From the NCBI RefSeq assembly GCF_003026815.1, contig NZ_PYOG01000022.1:17002-81001 (forward strand): DNA of 64,000 bases, read 5' to 3'. This DNA is from Photobacterium damselae (GTDB lineage Bacteria > Pseudomonadota > Gammaproteobacteria > Enterobacterales > Vibrionaceae). The notes beneath the pieces are model-generated. The model saw only the letters and a program-made list of their open reading frames with translations. It did no database searches and was not told the origin of the DNA. Below, piece by piece: positions 33,568 to 44,067 of the stretch. The translations under genes and the position numbers were made by a program. Every line of letters starts with the position of its first letter. Within the stretch, counting starts at the first letter, position 1.

Positions 33568-35373
33568 TTATTTTGCGTTAACGACAACGGGCTCGATATT
33601 TGTTGATTGTGATGAGCCATAGAGTGTTTGGTATAGTCCATCGGTTGCAACCAGTTCGTCGTGTGTTCCTGCTTGGGTGACTTGTCCATCTTCTAATACA
33701 TAGATTAGATCAGCTTGCTTAACCGCAGATAAACGATGCGCAACAATCAAAGTCGTTTTACCATTTAAAAAAGTATTTAATGCATGGTGAAGTGCCGCTT
33801 CTGTCGCAGTATCTAATGCCGATGTTGCTTCATCTAAGATGACAAAATCAGGGCTTGATAACACCATTCTAGCAATAGCTAACCGTTGACGCTGACCACC
33901 GGATAAACGAATACCTTGACGACCGATCTCAGTATCTAATCCTGCCGTTAAGCGTTCTGTCACATCAGTGAGTTGGGCAATTTCAAGTGCTTGCCATAGC
34001 TGTTCATCACTGAAATGTCCGCCCAATGTCAAATTGTGCCTTAAAGTGTCGTTAAATAAAACGGGGTGCTGTAAAACAACGGCCATTTTTTTTCGTAACT
34101 GTTCGTAACTGACTGCTTCGATAGGGTGGCCATTAACCAGAATATTGCCATGGTTTTTCTGATAGATCCCTAAAAGAAGCTGGATGAGCGTTGACTTACC
34201 GCCGCCAGATGCACCGACTAAAGCAACGCGTTTTCCCGCAGGAATAGATAAAGACAGAGAATTTAAGATTTTCTTTTCGTCATCATAGGAGAAATGAACA
34301 TCTTGCAATTGAATATCGATAGCTTGGTTTGCGGTAAATGGATCTACAGTGGCTTGAGGGCGCTTTTCTTCATCGAGAGTCAACAAAGTATTGAGTCGCT
34401 GCATTGCGGCTGATGCGCCATACCATGCAAATTGAATATTGAGTAACTCTTGGACCGGGGTCAGCATAAACCAGAGATAGCCAAACACCGCCAGCATTTC
34501 CCCAACTGTTAAGTTACTAAACACCACCATAAGCATGGCCGCAGCTCTAAATACTTCAAAGCCAATCAAAAAGAGCAGAAAGGATACTCTTCCCGCGGCC
34601 TCTGATTGCCATGCAAATTTGTCTGCGCTGTGGCGAATATCATCAGCATCATGTTTTAAACGAGCTAAAAACTCACGTTCTTTATTGGATGCACGAAGTT
34701 GATAAAGGCCATCTAATGTCTCAACTAATCGTTGCTGAAATTTTTCGAACGACTTGTTTTCTTGACGCTTGAGGTTTTTGACGCGATTACCCATTAATTG
34801 TGAGGCATACACGACGATAGGATTGACCAGTAAGATTAATAATCCCAGTTTCCAGTTGATCCAAAGCAGCACAATAGCAGTACCGATGACCGTTAATAAA
34901 CCCACGAGAAATCTGCTAAGCGTATCGCCAACAAATTTATCTATGGTTTCAACATCCGTGATCAGATGAGATGTGACGCCGCCACTTCCTCTCTCTTCAT
35001 ATTGACGCATGCTGATACGGCCAAGTTTATTAAGTAAATGTTCCCTTAAGTTATAAGTTATGTCTTTTGCTACCAAGGTAAACTGACGGCTTTGCAGTAT
35101 ATTGAGTGCCTGACTGATAACTCGCATTAAAACAACCAGTAACAGCACCATAAGGATATATCCTGTTGGTCCTTGCCAATGGTCAGGTAAAAGATGATTT
35201 AAGTAGACAATCCCTTCACCTGGTTTTTTGAGTAGAACTTCATCAACCATCAAAGGCATTAAAAGCGGAATAGGGACACTGACTAACGTAGCAATAATCG
35301 CAATGATGTTTGCTGTGATAAGTCGTTTCTTATGTTTTTTTGCTTGTGTAATTATCCAAGACCAGTTAATCAT
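33568..35373 (-). CDS. ABC exporter (fused permease-ATPase)
   Basis: I use the ATG at 35373; a GTG at 35397 in frame is possible. The ~601 residues have a six-helix membrane domain (1-310) and a nucleotide-binding domain with Walker A GASGGGKST (~375), signature LSGGQRQRL (~475), Walker B VILDEATSALD and the switch His in VAHRLS. It is a half transporter of the MsbA/LmrA type. A Fur-like box at the start suggests iron control and perhaps an iron-related substrate. It is divergent from msrC. Confidence 0.9.
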   Translation of the reverse strand: MINWSWIITQAKKHKKRLITANIIAIIATLVSVPIPLLMPLMVDEVLLKKPGEGIVYLNHLLPDHWQGPTGYILMVLLLVVLMRVISQALNILQSRQFTLVAKDITYNLREHLLNKLGRISMRQYEERGSGGVTSHLITDVETIDKFVGDTLSRFLVGLLTVIGTAIVLLWINWKLGLLILLVNPIVVYASQLMGNRVKNLKRQENKSFEKFQQRLVETLDGLYQLRASNKEREFLARLKHDADDIRHSADKFAWQSEAAGRVSFLLFLIGFEVFRAAAMLMVVFSNLTVGEMLAVFGYLWFMLTPVQELLNIQFAWYGASAAMQRLNTLLTLDEEKRPQATVDPFTANQAIDIQLQDVHFSYDDEKKILNSLSLSIPAGKRVALVGASGGGKSTLIQLLLGIYQKNHGNILVNGHPIEAVSYEQLRKKMAVVLQHPVLFNDTLRHNLTLGGHFSDEQLWQALEIAQLTDVTERLTAGLDTEIGRQGIRLSGGQRQRLAIARMVLSSPDFVILDEATSALDTATEAALHHALNTFLNGKTTLIVAHRLSAVKQADLIYVLEDGQVTQAGTHDELVATDGLYQTLYGSSQSTNIEPVVVNAK

Positions 35374-35394
35374 TTGAGTTGTTGTTCTGTGTGA

Positions 35395-35413
35395 CACAAT
35401 GATAATGATTCCT
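35395..35413 (-). promoter_or_regulatory. Fur-like box at the ABC exporter start
   Basis: CACAATGATAATGATTCCT has 13 of 19 matches to the palindromic Fur consensus, including the ATGATAATGAT core. It lies just upstream of the chosen exporter start and 48 bases before msrC. Confidence 0.45.
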
Positions 35414-35460
35414 ATTTTAAATTAAGTTATCCATTCTAACGGCTATATATGGAGTAAGCT

Positions 35461-35919
35461 ATGGAAAATAAAGCAGCCTTTTACAAAAGATTGACTCAAC
35501 AAGCCCTTGCACTTATCGAAGGGGAAAAAGATTTGATTGCTAATATCTCTAATATTAGTGCCTTATTGAATATGGAGTTAGAGGATATTAACTGGGTAGG
35601 GTTTTATCTACTAAAAGATGATCAATTAGTATTAGGGCCATTTCAAGGCAAACCCGCTTGTGTTCGAATTCCGGTTGGACGAGGTGTATGTGGTACTGCA
35701 GTTTCAGAGAAAAAAGTACAACGAGTTGCAGATGTTCATGCCTTCCCTGGACACATTGCCTGTGATGCAGTGAGCAATTCGGAGATAGTTCTTCCTCTTA
35801 TTGTAAGCGGGGAAGTGATCGGAGTTTTAGACATCGACAGCCCAAGTTTGTCAAGATTTGACCAAAATGATGAGCTAGGACTAATTTATTTCATAGAAGA
35901 GCTACAAAAATATCTTTAA
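35461..35919 (+). CDS. msrC: Free methionine-(R)-sulfoxide reductase, GAF-type
   Basis: The 152-residue GAF-domain protein has WVGFYLLKDDQLVLGPFQGKPAC with the family Cys near 75, GRGVCGTA with another Cys near 85, and FPGHIACDA with the third Cys near 110. These are the redox cysteines of fRMsr. It reduces free methionine-R-sulfoxide in the cytoplasm. A GGAG ribosome site precedes the ATG at 35461. Confidence 0.92.
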   Translation: MENKAAFYKRLTQQALALIEGEKDLIANISNISALLNMELEDINWVGFYLLKDDQLVLGPFQGKPACVRIPVGRGVCGTAVSEKKVQRVADVHAFPGHIACDAVSNSEIVLPLIVSGEVIGVLDIDSPSLSRFDQNDELGLIYFIEELQKYL

Positions 35920-36029
35920 TTTCATGCTTTATGTGGTTTTTCGTCTGTAGGTAATTATAATAGTCACCACTATTTCTTTTTGATCAAAGTACTACAGCGA
36001 GATGTTCTCGCTCTATGTCAGGTAAATTC

Positions 36030-36662
36030 ATGGAAAACTCTGAAAAGTTAACGAACAGTAAAGAAGTGATTGCATATATTGCTGAGCGTTTCCCTAAATG
36101 TTTCACTGTAGAAGGTGAAGCGAAGCCTCTTAAGATTGGTATTTTCCAAGATCTTGCAGAGCGTCTAGAAGGCGATGATAAAGTAAGTAAAACGCAACTG
36201 CGTACTGCATTACGTCAATACACTTCTTCATGGCGTTACCTTCATGGCGTAAAAGCTGGCGCACATCGTGTAGATCTAGACGGTAACGAGTGTGAAGCTC
36301 TAGAGCAAGAACACGTTGAACACGCGCAAAAAGCTTTAGAAGAAAGCAAGGCAAAAGTACGTGCTCGTCGTAAAGAGCAAGCTGCTCATAAAGCTGCTGC
36401 GAAAAAAGATCGTGACCCTAAAGCGAAAAATTCACCTAAAGCTAAGAATGTTAAGCCAAAATCAGCTAAGCTTAACAAAAAGCCTGTAGTTGAAACTCGT
36501 AAGCTAACTGCTGAAGAGATCATCGAAGGCAAACAAGTTCAAGTGAACATGGGTTCTGGTAATATGCCAGCGACGATTGTAGAAATTAACAAGGACGATG
36601 TACGTGTACGTTTCAATAACGGTCTAGTAATGGCTGTTAAAGCGGAGCACCTGCATTCGTAA
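36030..36662 (+). CDS. proQ: RNA chaperone ProQ
   Basis: The start is the ATG at 36030 ([13 protein letters not shown]) with AGGTAA upstream. The 210 residues have the N-terminal FinO-like RNA-binding domain (~5-120: [33 protein letters not shown]), a Lys/Ala-rich linker (~120-160), and a C-terminal Tudor-like domain ([14 protein letters not shown]...[11 protein letters not shown]). It binds many sRNAs and mRNA 3' ends. The prc gene starts 16 bases after it, as in other gammaproteobacteria. Confidence 0.95.
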   Translation: MENSEKLTNSKEVIAYIAERFPKCFTVEGEAKPLKIGIFQDLAERLEGDDKVSKTQLRTALRQYTSSWRYLHGVKAGAHRVDLDGNECEALEQEHVEHAQKALEESKAKVRARRKEQAAHKAAAKKDRDPKAKNSPKAKNVKPKSAKLNKKPVVETRKLTAEEIIEGKQVQVNMGSGNMPATIVEINKDDVRVRFNNGLVMAVKAEHLHS

Positions 36663-36678
36663 GGAGAATGCTCGACGT

Positions 36679-38688
36679 ATGAAATGTCGATTCCGTTTTT
36701 CCCTGATCGCTGCCGGTATGATGTTGGCAGCATCAGCTCAGGCCGTGGAGGCCAAATACTCATCAAGTGACTTACCGACGCTTGCCCCTGAAGAGCAGCA
36801 TGCTACTGCCGCTAAAAGGGTTGCATCTCGCCTTACTCGTTCTCACTATAAGCATTTTAATCTTGACGATCAGTTTTCTGAAAAGATGTACGATCGATAC
36901 ATAGAGATGCTAGATTACAATCGCAGTTTTCTTACCGCTAGCGATATTAAACAGTTTGATAAATGGCAAGATCAGTTTGATGATCAACTCAAAGCGGGTG
37001 ATAGTGTAGCCGCTTATGATATCTTTAATAAAACGCTTGAGCGCCGCCTCGAACGTTATCAATATGCGTTAACGTTACTTGATAAGCCGATTACGTTTAC
37101 CACCAATGAAGAGTTCGTTATTGATCGCTCCGAATTACCGTGGGCAAAAGACAGTAATGAGCTTAATGAAATTTGGCGTCAACGTGTTAAATACGATGCT
37201 CTAAATCTTAAGCTTGCAGGTAAAGATGAGGCAGAGATTAAAAAAACTCTGACTAAACGTTACAACAATGCGCTTAAGCGTTTAACTCAAACTCACAATG
37301 AAGACGTATTCCAACTTTACATGAATGCGTTTGCTCGTGAAGTCGATCCTCATACAAGTTACTTATCTCCTCGTAATGCAGAACAGTTCCAGTCAGAAAT
37401 GAATCTGTCATTAGAAGGGATTGGTGCTGTATTACAAATGACGGATGATTATACGGTTATTCGTTCTTTAGTTGCTGGTGGTCCTGCTGCATTATCGAAA
37501 AAACTGTCCGAAGGCGATCGCATTATTGGTGTTGGTCAAAAAGGGAAGAAAATCGTTGATGTGATTGGTTGGCGTTTAGATGACGTCGTCCAGTTGATTA
37601 AAGGTCCAAAGGGCAGTGATGTGATACTGGAAATCTTGCCAGAAGGTAAGAATTCGAAGAGTTACACTGTCACGATAACTCGAGATAAGATTCGTCTTGA
37701 AGATCGCGCCGCTAAGTCAGAAGTTAAAACTGTTAACGGTAAGAAAATTGGTGTTATTGAAATTCCAGGTTTCTACGTTGGTTTAACAGAAGATACCAAG
37801 AAAGAGATTGCAAAACTGAATGCTGATAAAGTTGACGGTGTCGTGATCGATTTACGCAATAATGGCGGTGGAGCACTAACTGAAGCAACGGCACTAACAG
37901 GACTATTCATATCAGAAGGACCTGTTGTACAAGTTCGTGACAGTTATGGTCGAGTTAAAGTAAACGGCGATTCAGATAATGTGGTTTATTTTAATGGCCC
38001 ACTTACTGTACTTATTAACCATTATAGCGCATCAGCATCAGAAATTTTTGCAGCAGCGATGCAAGATTATGGTCGTGCCGTTGTGCTAGGTGAACAGTCC
38101 TTTGGTAAAGGTACGGTTCAGCAGCATCGTTCTTTGAATCATATTTATGATCTGTTTGATAAACCACTCGGTCATGTTCAATACACGATCCAGAAGTTTT
38201 ATCGAATTAATGGCGGCAGCACTCAAAACTTAGGTGTTGTTCCTGATATTGCGTTCCCAACAGCAATTGATCCTGCTGAAACCGGTGAGAGTGTTGAAGA
38301 TAATGCTCTACCTTGGGATAGTATTAAGCCGGCTGATTATAAGAAGATCTATAATTTCTCACCAGTAGTTCCAAAACTTGAAGCAGAGCATAAAGCTCGT
38401 ATCAAGAATGATATGGAATTTGGCTTTATTGCTGAAGATATTAAGCAATATAAAGCAGAGAAAGACGTTAATACAATCTCGCTAAACGAAAAGACTCGTA
38501 TTAAAGAGCAAGATAAAGACGATGCAGACCGCTTAGCTCGTTTGAACAAACGACAAAAAGTATTGGGTAAACCGGCGTTTAAATCTTTGGACGATGTGCC
38601 TAAAGATTATGAAGCACCAGATGTTTACCTCGATGAAGCGGTTGCGATTACTTCCGATCTTGTAAAAGAAAAAGTGAAACGCAGCTAA
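36679..38688 (+). CDS. prc: Tail-specific protease Prc (Tsp)
   Basis: The 669-residue periplasmic protease has a signal peptide with cleavage near ASAQA (residue ~22), a PDZ domain (~240-325, LSLEGIGAVLQM followed by GGPAALSKKLSEGDRIIGVGQ), and the S41 catalytic domain with NHYSASASEIF (Ser ~452) and GEQSFGKGTVQ (Lys ~477). It trims the C-terminus of FtsI and degrades misfolded periplasmic proteins. The ATG at 36679 follows a GGAG site. A terminator lies after it. Confidence 0.95.
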   Translation: MKCRFRFSLIAAGMMLAASAQAVEAKYSSSDLPTLAPEEQHATAAKRVASRLTRSHYKHFNLDDQFSEKMYDRYIEMLDYNRSFLTASDIKQFDKWQDQFDDQLKAGDSVAAYDIFNKTLERRLERYQYALTLLDKPITFTTNEEFVIDRSELPWAKDSNELNEIWRQRVKYDALNLKLAGKDEAEIKKTLTKRYNNALKRLTQTHNEDVFQLYMNAFAREVDPHTSYLSPRNAEQFQSEMNLSLEGIGAVLQMTDDYTVIRSLVAGGPAALSKKLSEGDRIIGVGQKGKKIVDVIGWRLDDVVQLIKGPKGSDVILEILPEGKNSKSYTVTITRDKIRLEDRAAKSEVKTVNGKKIGVIEIPGFYVGLTEDTKKEIAKLNADKVDGVVIDLRNNGGGALTEATALTGLFISEGPVVQVRDSYGRVKVNGDSDNVVYFNGPLTVLINHYSASASEIFAAAMQDYGRAVVLGEQSFGKGTVQQHRSLNHIYDLFDKPLGHVQYTIQKFYRINGGSTQNLGVVPDIAFPTAIDPAETGESVEDNALPWDSIKPADYKKIYNFSPVVPKLEAEHKARIKNDMEFGFIAEDIKQYKAEKDVNTISLNEKTRIKEQDKDDADRLARLNKRQKVLGKPAFKSLDDVPKDYEAPDVYLDEAVAITSDLVKEKVKRS

Positions 38689-38715
38689 TTCAGGTTACGC
38701 ATTAATAAAATTATC

Positions 38716-38747
38716 GCCCCAGCTTAGAGATAGGTTGGGGCTTTTTT
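38716..38747 (+). terminator. Terminator after prc
   Basis: GCCCCA (38716-38721) and TGGGGC (38736-38741) with a 14-nt loop that can pair further, followed by six T. Confidence 0.8.
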
Positions 38748-38876
38748 GTTGATAGAAGTTGAAAAACGGATGGTTCATTGAAATCTTAGCTAGGCTTATA
38801 AACATAACAAGCAATAAATTGTCATGGTCTAATTTATGCAGGGAGATATAAGACCTATATCAACAAGGTGCATAAT

Positions 38877-39539
38877 ATGAAGAAAATACTCATTATCATT
38901 GTTATGATGATAACTTCGTCTTTGTCGTTGGCTAATAATAAACATGATATTACTGAATTTGATTATCCGTTTCTTTTGGGGGATTGGTATTGGTTCAGTC
39001 CTTCTGATGATGGAGTTGAAAGTGATGGTGTTCACTATCGTGCAATGAACATTAAATTTAAATCTACTTATCAATTCATGCTTAGAATGTTAAAAGCTGA
39101 TGGTTCTGTTGATGAATGGGTCGGAACCTATGATATTGATGAGTCTTCAGTAACCTTATTTGCGAATGGTCATCCAGAACAATCACACAGTTATATGCTC
39201 AGTTACAATCAATTCATATTAGATGGTGCTCGGTTTACCAAACTTGCACCTGAGAATCTTCCTGGTAATTGGCGATCTTCTCAGCTCTCTGGTAAAGATA
39301 TCCATCAAGAAATTGAAGAATTAAGTTTGTCTTTACGTCCTGATTTTCTCTTTTCTGCTGAAGTGTCAGATAAAGAAGGTAAAACGAAACAGCACCAAGG
39401 TGTGTACTATTTAGAAGATAACAATATTGTGCTTATGTATGAGACGGGTCAGCATAGTAGTGAGTTTCAACTGGCTTCAGATACATTGACACTCACAAAT
39501 ACTGATTTTGGTATGGAAGCGGTTATGCTTAGAGAGTAG
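38877..39539 (+). CDS. Secreted hypothetical protein, lipocalin-like repeats
   Basis: The start is the ATG at 38877 (AAGGTG site); a GTG at 38868 is less likely. The 220 residues begin with a signal peptide (MKKILIIIVMMITSSLSLA). Two similar halves each open with a GDWYW/GNWRSS motif and continue in beta strands, a pattern seen in lipocalin-like or META-like modules. I do not recognise the family. It lies between prc and pncB on the plus strand with its own promoter space. Confidence 0.6.
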   Translation: MKKILIIIVMMITSSLSLANNKHDITEFDYPFLLGDWYWFSPSDDGVESDGVHYRAMNIKFKSTYQFMLRMLKADGSVDEWVGTYDIDESSVTLFANGHPEQSHSYMLSYNQFILDGARFTKLAPENLPGNWRSSQLSGKDIHQEIEELSLSLRPDFLFSAEVSDKEGKTKQHQGVYYLEDNNIVLMYETGQHSSEFQLASDTLTLTNTDFGMEAVMLRE

Positions 39540-39625
39540 ATAGATAAAAGAACGAATAAATGGCAATGAATGTAGCGATAAGAAAAAGGCTAGATGCGGA
39601 AAATAACGCTCTAGCCTTTTGCATA

Positions 39626-40825
39626 TTAGTTTGCAATCTTAAATGCTGTACGTAATTGGTCGAGATAATCTTCATCTCGGCACATAATTTTACCTGGCTC
39701 ATCAGAGATTTTTGCAACAGGTCGGCCTTGGCATTCTGTAAGTTTAAGCACTACATTCAAGGTTTCTACGCCTGGTAGATCACAGGTTAATTGAGTACCA
39801 ATACCAAAGCTAACATTTATACGATCTGCAAAATGCTTATAGATATTGAGTGCTTTATCCAGAGTTAGGCTATCTGAGAAAACAAGAGATTTTGTTTTTG
39901 GGTCAATGCCTAAATCTTGATAATGAGCGATCGCTTTTTCACCCCAAGAGATAGGGTCGCCACTATCATGACGTAAACCATCAAAACGCTCTGAAAGACG
40001 AAGATCAAAATCTCGTAAAAAAGCGTCCATATTGATGCAGTCAGTTAAGGCAATACCTAATGAATCCGGGTATTCTTGTAACCAGCGATTTAATGCAAGT
40101 TGTTGTGAGTCTGCAAGTTCACCAGACAGTTGCTGATGTCCTTGGAACCACTCATGAGCCTGAGTACCAACAGGAGTTAACCCGCGAGTGAAAGCTAAGT
40201 AGTAGTTGGACGTACCCTTAAACTCAGGCATATTTTTCGCTAAGTAATCGACAACCTGATGGTGAACAGCTTTAGAGAAACGGCGTCGAGAACCAAAATC
40301 CACCAGCGCAAACTGGCTTAAATCGATATTATTTTGCTGCGCATTTTGGTAAAAGCGCTCAATTTTAGTTTCTAGTTGAGCGATTGCATCAGCAGCCGAT
40401 GCATTAGGATAACGGTGAGAGCAACGAACTTCGCAAATGATTGCTAGAAGTGGGACTTCCCAAAGAATTACGTCGAGCCATTTACCCGTGATTTTGATGG
40501 ATAATTGATCGCCTGAATCGTCAACGAAAACATTTGCCGCGTTAAGCTTGAAATCTTTCAAGTAAGCAAGGTAGTCTGCTTGGAAAAATGATAATGTTGA
40601 TAAATAGGCCAGTTCATCGTCAGTAAATGAAAGCTCAGAGATCTTCTCAATCTCAGCTTTGATTTGTTGACAATACGGACGTAAGTCTTCCTTGCTGCGG
40701 CAATGGAACTCCGCAACCGCTTCGACGTTCGGGTATTGATGAAAAATTGCTTGCTGCATATGCAGTTTATACGCATCTGTATCAAGCAGGGATTCGATGA
40801 CCCCATTGTGACCTGTATGATTCAT
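39626..40825 (-). CDS. pncB: Nicotinate phosphoribosyltransferase
   Basis: The start is the ATG at 40825, which matches the E. coli N-terminus around [15 protein letters not shown]. The ~399 residues contain DFGSRRRFS (~180), the [11 protein letters not shown] segment with the phosphorylated His (~218), GLRHDSGDP (~275) and [10 protein letters not shown] (~330). It converts nicotinate and PRPP to NAMN in the NAD salvage pathway. It is divergent from pepN; the shared region carries a palindrome. Confidence 0.95.
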   Translation of the reverse strand: MNHTGHNGVIESLLDTDAYKLHMQQAIFHQYPNVEAVAEFHCRSKEDLRPYCQQIKAEIEKISELSFTDDELAYLSTLSFFQADYLAYLKDFKLNAANVFVDDSGDQLSIKITGKWLDVILWEVPLLAIICEVRCSHRYPNASAADAIAQLETKIERFYQNAQQNNIDLSQFALVDFGSRRRFSKAVHHQVVDYLAKNMPEFKGTSNYYLAFTRGLTPVGTQAHEWFQGHQQLSGELADSQQLALNRWLQEYPDSLGIALTDCINMDAFLRDFDLRLSERFDGLRHDSGDPISWGEKAIAHYQDLGIDPKTKSLVFSDSLTLDKALNIYKHFADRINVSFGIGTQLTCDLPGVETLNVVLKLTECQGRPVAKISDEPGKIMCRDEDYLDQLRTAFKIAN

Positions 40826-40970
40826 ATCTAATGTTGTAGTTTGTCGCAATCCGGTAATTCTACATTACTTTGAGTTTGTTTTGGCTAAAAACCAGCAAAC
40901 TTTCATTAAATTTTAGGGCAGTAACGATACGCTTAAACGGAGAAAACAACAAGCCAGTAAAGGGAGTTTA

Positions 40971-40990
40971 TTTTTACCGTACAGTAAAAA
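40971..40990. promoter_or_regulatory. Palindrome between pncB and pepN
   Basis: TTTTTAC (40971-40977), CGTACA, GTAAAAA (40984-40990). The flank ACAGTAAAA occurs again near 41047. Its size and place fit an operator for pncB or pepN, and NAD-sensing regulators act on pncB in other bacteria, but the motif does not match any I can name. The remaining 300-base gap shows no gene. Confidence 0.35.
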
Positions 40991-41125
40991 ATAATTGTTG
41001 CAATTCTCAGTTTAGTTGATATTAATTCTTATTCATCAATGGTTATACAGTAAAATATCTAAAACGTATACCTTGATTAGGAAATCATTACTGCTCGATG
41101 TTTAGGCAAAAAAGGAAAAATACGC

Positions 41126-43750
41126 ATGTCTGATATAACAAACACTAACCAGCCGACTGCCAAATACCGCGCCGACTATACTGCTCCTGATTATACCATC
41201 AGTGATATCGATCTGACGTTTGATTTATACGATACTCAAACAAAAGTGCTGGCTGTTAGTCAGGTGAAGCGTTTAACCGATGCTAGCTCTGCTGTTTTGG
41301 CTCTAGATGGTGATGGGCTTAAACTTATCCGTGTGAGTGTTGATGGTCAGCCATGGACTGCTTATCAGGAAACCGAGAGTCAACTCATTCTTTCCAATCT
41401 TCCTGAGAGTTTCGAGCTTACTATTGAAACTGAAATTAACCCAGAAGCGAACACATTACTTGAAGGTTTGTACAAATCGGGTGGTGCGTATTGTACTCAG
41501 TGCGAGGCTGAAGGTTTCCGTCGCATTACTTTTTATTTAGATCGCCCCGATGTACTGGCTCGCTTTACCACAAAAGTAATCGCCGATAACGAATACCCAT
41601 TTTTATTAAGTAATGGTAACCGTATTGCTGAAGGGCAACTAGATAACGGCCGCCACTGGGTACAATGGCAAGATCCATTCCCTAAACCATCATACTTATT
41701 TGCTTTAGTTGCTGGTGATTTTGATGTATTGAAAGATCACTTTATCACTATGAGCGGTCGTAAGGTTGAGCTTGAGATCTTTGTTGATAAAGGTAACTTA
41801 GATCGCGCTACTTATGCGATGACGTCACTGCAAAATGCCATGAAGTGGGATGAAGAGCGTTTTGGTTTAGAGTACGATCTTGATATCTATATGGTTGTTG
41901 CCGTTGATTTCTTCAACATGGGAGCAATGGAAAACAAAGGTCTTAATGTTTTCAACTCCAAGTTTGTATTAGCGAATCCAAAAACCGCCACAGATACTGA
42001 CTACCAAGGCATTGAATCCGTTATTGGTCATGAATACTTCCATAACTGGACTGGTAACCGTGTGACTTGTCGCGATTGGTTTCAACTAAGCTTAAAAGAA
42101 GGATTAACCGTATTCCGAGATCAAGAATTCTCTTCAGATCTTGGTTCTCGTCCTGTTAACCGTATTGCAAATGTCCGTATTATTCGTGGTCCTCAGTTTG
42201 CAGAAGATCGCGGCCCGATGTCTCATCCAATTCGTCCGGAAAAAGTGATTGAGATGAATAACTTCTATACTTTAACTGTGTATGAGAAGGGCAGCGAAGT
42301 GATCCGAATGATGCACACGTTACTGGGAGAAGAGAAGTTCCAAGCGGGTATGAAATTGTACTTTGAGCGTCATGATGGCACGGCTGCTACCTGTGATGAT
42401 TTCGTTCAAGCAATGGAAGATGCTTCGAAGATTGATTTATCTCGCTTCCGTCGTTGGTATAGCCAATCAGGAACTCCTGTTGTAACTGTTACAACTGAAT
42501 ATGATCAGGATAAGGCGCGTTACGCGGTCACGATTAAGCAAGAAACTGCAGCGACACCAAATCAAGAAGAGAAACTACCACTTCATATTCCGTTTGATAT
42601 CGAGTTGTATAACCAGGATGGTGAACCTTATGAGTTACGCTGTAACGGTGAGTCGATTCATCATATATTGGACGTGACAGAAGCAGAACAAACGTTTGTT
42701 TTTGAAGGGATTACGACACAACCCGTTATCTCTATGCTAAGAGAGTTCTCGGCTCCTGTCGTACTACAATATGATTATAGCGATGATGAGCTGATCTTCT
42801 TAATGACCCATGCTCGTAATGAGTTCGCTCGTTGGGATGCAGGTCAAATGCTATTGGCTAAATACATTCGTCACAACGTAACTCGTGTTCAGCAAGGCAA
42901 TAATGTAGAGCTTTCTGAAGCTGTGGTTGATGCATTCCGTGACGTTTTATTATCAACTGAATTGGATCCCGCTTTTATTGCTGAGATGCTAACACTGCCA
43001 AGTGAAAATGAAATAGCAGGTTGGTACCAATGTGTGGATGTGGATTCAATTCATCATGTTGTTGGTGAACTGACGAAGATACTGGCAAATGCAATGAGCG
43101 ATGAATTTAGTGCTATTTATCATTCGTTAACACAAAAGCAATATAGCCTAGATCATCAAGCAATGGCTCAACGCACACTCCGTAACCAATGCCTATCTTA
43201 TCTTGCATTAACTGAGCAGGGTAACGCATTAGTTGATGCTCAATATCAAGCTGCGGATAATATGACTGACACTATGGCTGCAATGAATGCGGCGAATAAT
43301 GCTCAGTTAGCGTGTCGTGAAGCACAAATGACAGATTTTAGTGAAAAATGGACTCATGATGGCTTAGTGATGGACAAGTGGTTCATGCTACAAGGTAAAA
43401 ATCCAGCAGATAATGCCTTGCAAGTTGTTCGTGAAACCATGAATCATCCTGCATTTTCACTGAAAAACCCTAACCGTACCCGTAGCTTAGTGGTGAGCTT
43501 TACTGCAAACAATCCAGTTCATTTCCATGCAAAAGATGGCTCTGGCTATCTATTCTTGACTGAAATTCTAACGCATTTGAACACCAGTAATCCTCAAGTT
43601 GCTGCTCGTTTAATTGAACCGTTCTTAAAATATCGTCAATACGATGCAGAACGTCAGCAATTGATGCGTGCAGAACTGGAGAAGCTAGCTAACCTTGATA
43701 ATTTAGCGAAAGATCTTTTCGAGAAAATTCATAAAGCTCTTGAGCTATAA
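41126..43750 (+). CDS. pepN: Aminopeptidase N
   Basis: The 874-residue M1 metallopeptidase has the substrate-binding GAMENKG motif (~268), the zinc site HEYFHNW (~304) followed by the third ligand Glu in KEGLTVFRD, and the long C-terminal helical ARM-like domain. Length matches E. coli PepN (870). It hydrolyses N-terminal residues of peptides in the cytoplasm. A terminator follows. Confidence 0.97.
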   Translation: MSDITNTNQPTAKYRADYTAPDYTISDIDLTFDLYDTQTKVLAVSQVKRLTDASSAVLALDGDGLKLIRVSVDGQPWTAYQETESQLILSNLPESFELTIETEINPEANTLLEGLYKSGGAYCTQCEAEGFRRITFYLDRPDVLARFTTKVIADNEYPFLLSNGNRIAEGQLDNGRHWVQWQDPFPKPSYLFALVAGDFDVLKDHFITMSGRKVELEIFVDKGNLDRATYAMTSLQNAMKWDEERFGLEYDLDIYMVVAVDFFNMGAMENKGLNVFNSKFVLANPKTATDTDYQGIESVIGHEYFHNWTGNRVTCRDWFQLSLKEGLTVFRDQEFSSDLGSRPVNRIANVRIIRGPQFAEDRGPMSHPIRPEKVIEMNNFYTLTVYEKGSEVIRMMHTLLGEEKFQAGMKLYFERHDGTAATCDDFVQAMEDASKIDLSRFRRWYSQSGTPVVTVTTEYDQDKARYAVTIKQETAATPNQEEKLPLHIPFDIELYNQDGEPYELRCNGESIHHILDVTEAEQTFVFEGITTQPVISMLREFSAPVVLQYDYSDDELIFLMTHARNEFARWDAGQMLLAKYIRHNVTRVQQGNNVELSEAVVDAFRDVLLSTELDPAFIAEMLTLPSENEIAGWYQCVDVDSIHHVVGELTKILANAMSDEFSAIYHSLTQKQYSLDHQAMAQRTLRNQCLSYLALTEQGNALVDAQYQAADNMTDTMAAMNAANNAQLACREAQMTDFSEKWTHDGLVMDKWFMLQGKNPADNALQVVRETMNHPAFSLKNPNRTRSLVVSFTANNPVHFHAKDGSGYLFLTEILTHLNTSNPQVAARLIEPFLKYRQYDAERQQLMRAELEKLANLDNLAKDLFEKIHKALEL

Positions 43751-43774
43751 GCCGATATATCACTCGTGAGCACA

Positions 43775-43808
43775 AAGCCTAAGGAGTTGGACTTCTTAGG
43801 CTTTTTTC
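43775..43808 (+). terminator. Terminator after pepN
   Basis: AAGCCTAAG (43775-43783) and CTTAGGCTT (43795-43803) perfectly pair, followed by six T. Confidence 0.9.
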
Positions 43809-43842
43809 GATTGGACTTTAACTATTTACAAATAGAACAAGT

Positions 43843-44067
43843 ATGCGATTTTTTACGTTTTCTCTTAACATTCCATATCAAGTTTTTTTGCAACATTATT
43901 CGGGGAGTGCCAGTCAACTAATGGTTTATACCGATTGTGGACTTAAGGTTCAGTTTCCTGCTGTTCGATTTCGAAGCTTTGTTACACAGGCTGGTTTAGT
44001 AGGGCGATTTAAGGTTTTTGTAACGACAGACAATCGCTTTGATCGAATTGAACGGCTAACAAACTAA
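43843..44067 (+). CDS. DUF2835-family small protein
   Basis: The 74-residue protein matches the short DUF2835 family: FSLNIPYQVFLQHYSGSASQ start, VQFPAVRFRSFVTQAGLVGRF middle, basic-aromatic end. No function is known for this family. It is near pepN and pyrD, as in other vibrios, and has a plausible ATG start at 43843. Confidence 0.7.
   Translation: MRFFTFSLNIPYQVFLQHYSGSASQLMVYTDCGLKVQFPAVRFRSFVTQAGLVGRFKVFVTTDNRFDRIERLTN

Noticed and set aside
34973..34985. GTGACGCCGCCAC as a matS site
   Set aside because: One mismatch to the consensus in the conserved half; not called.
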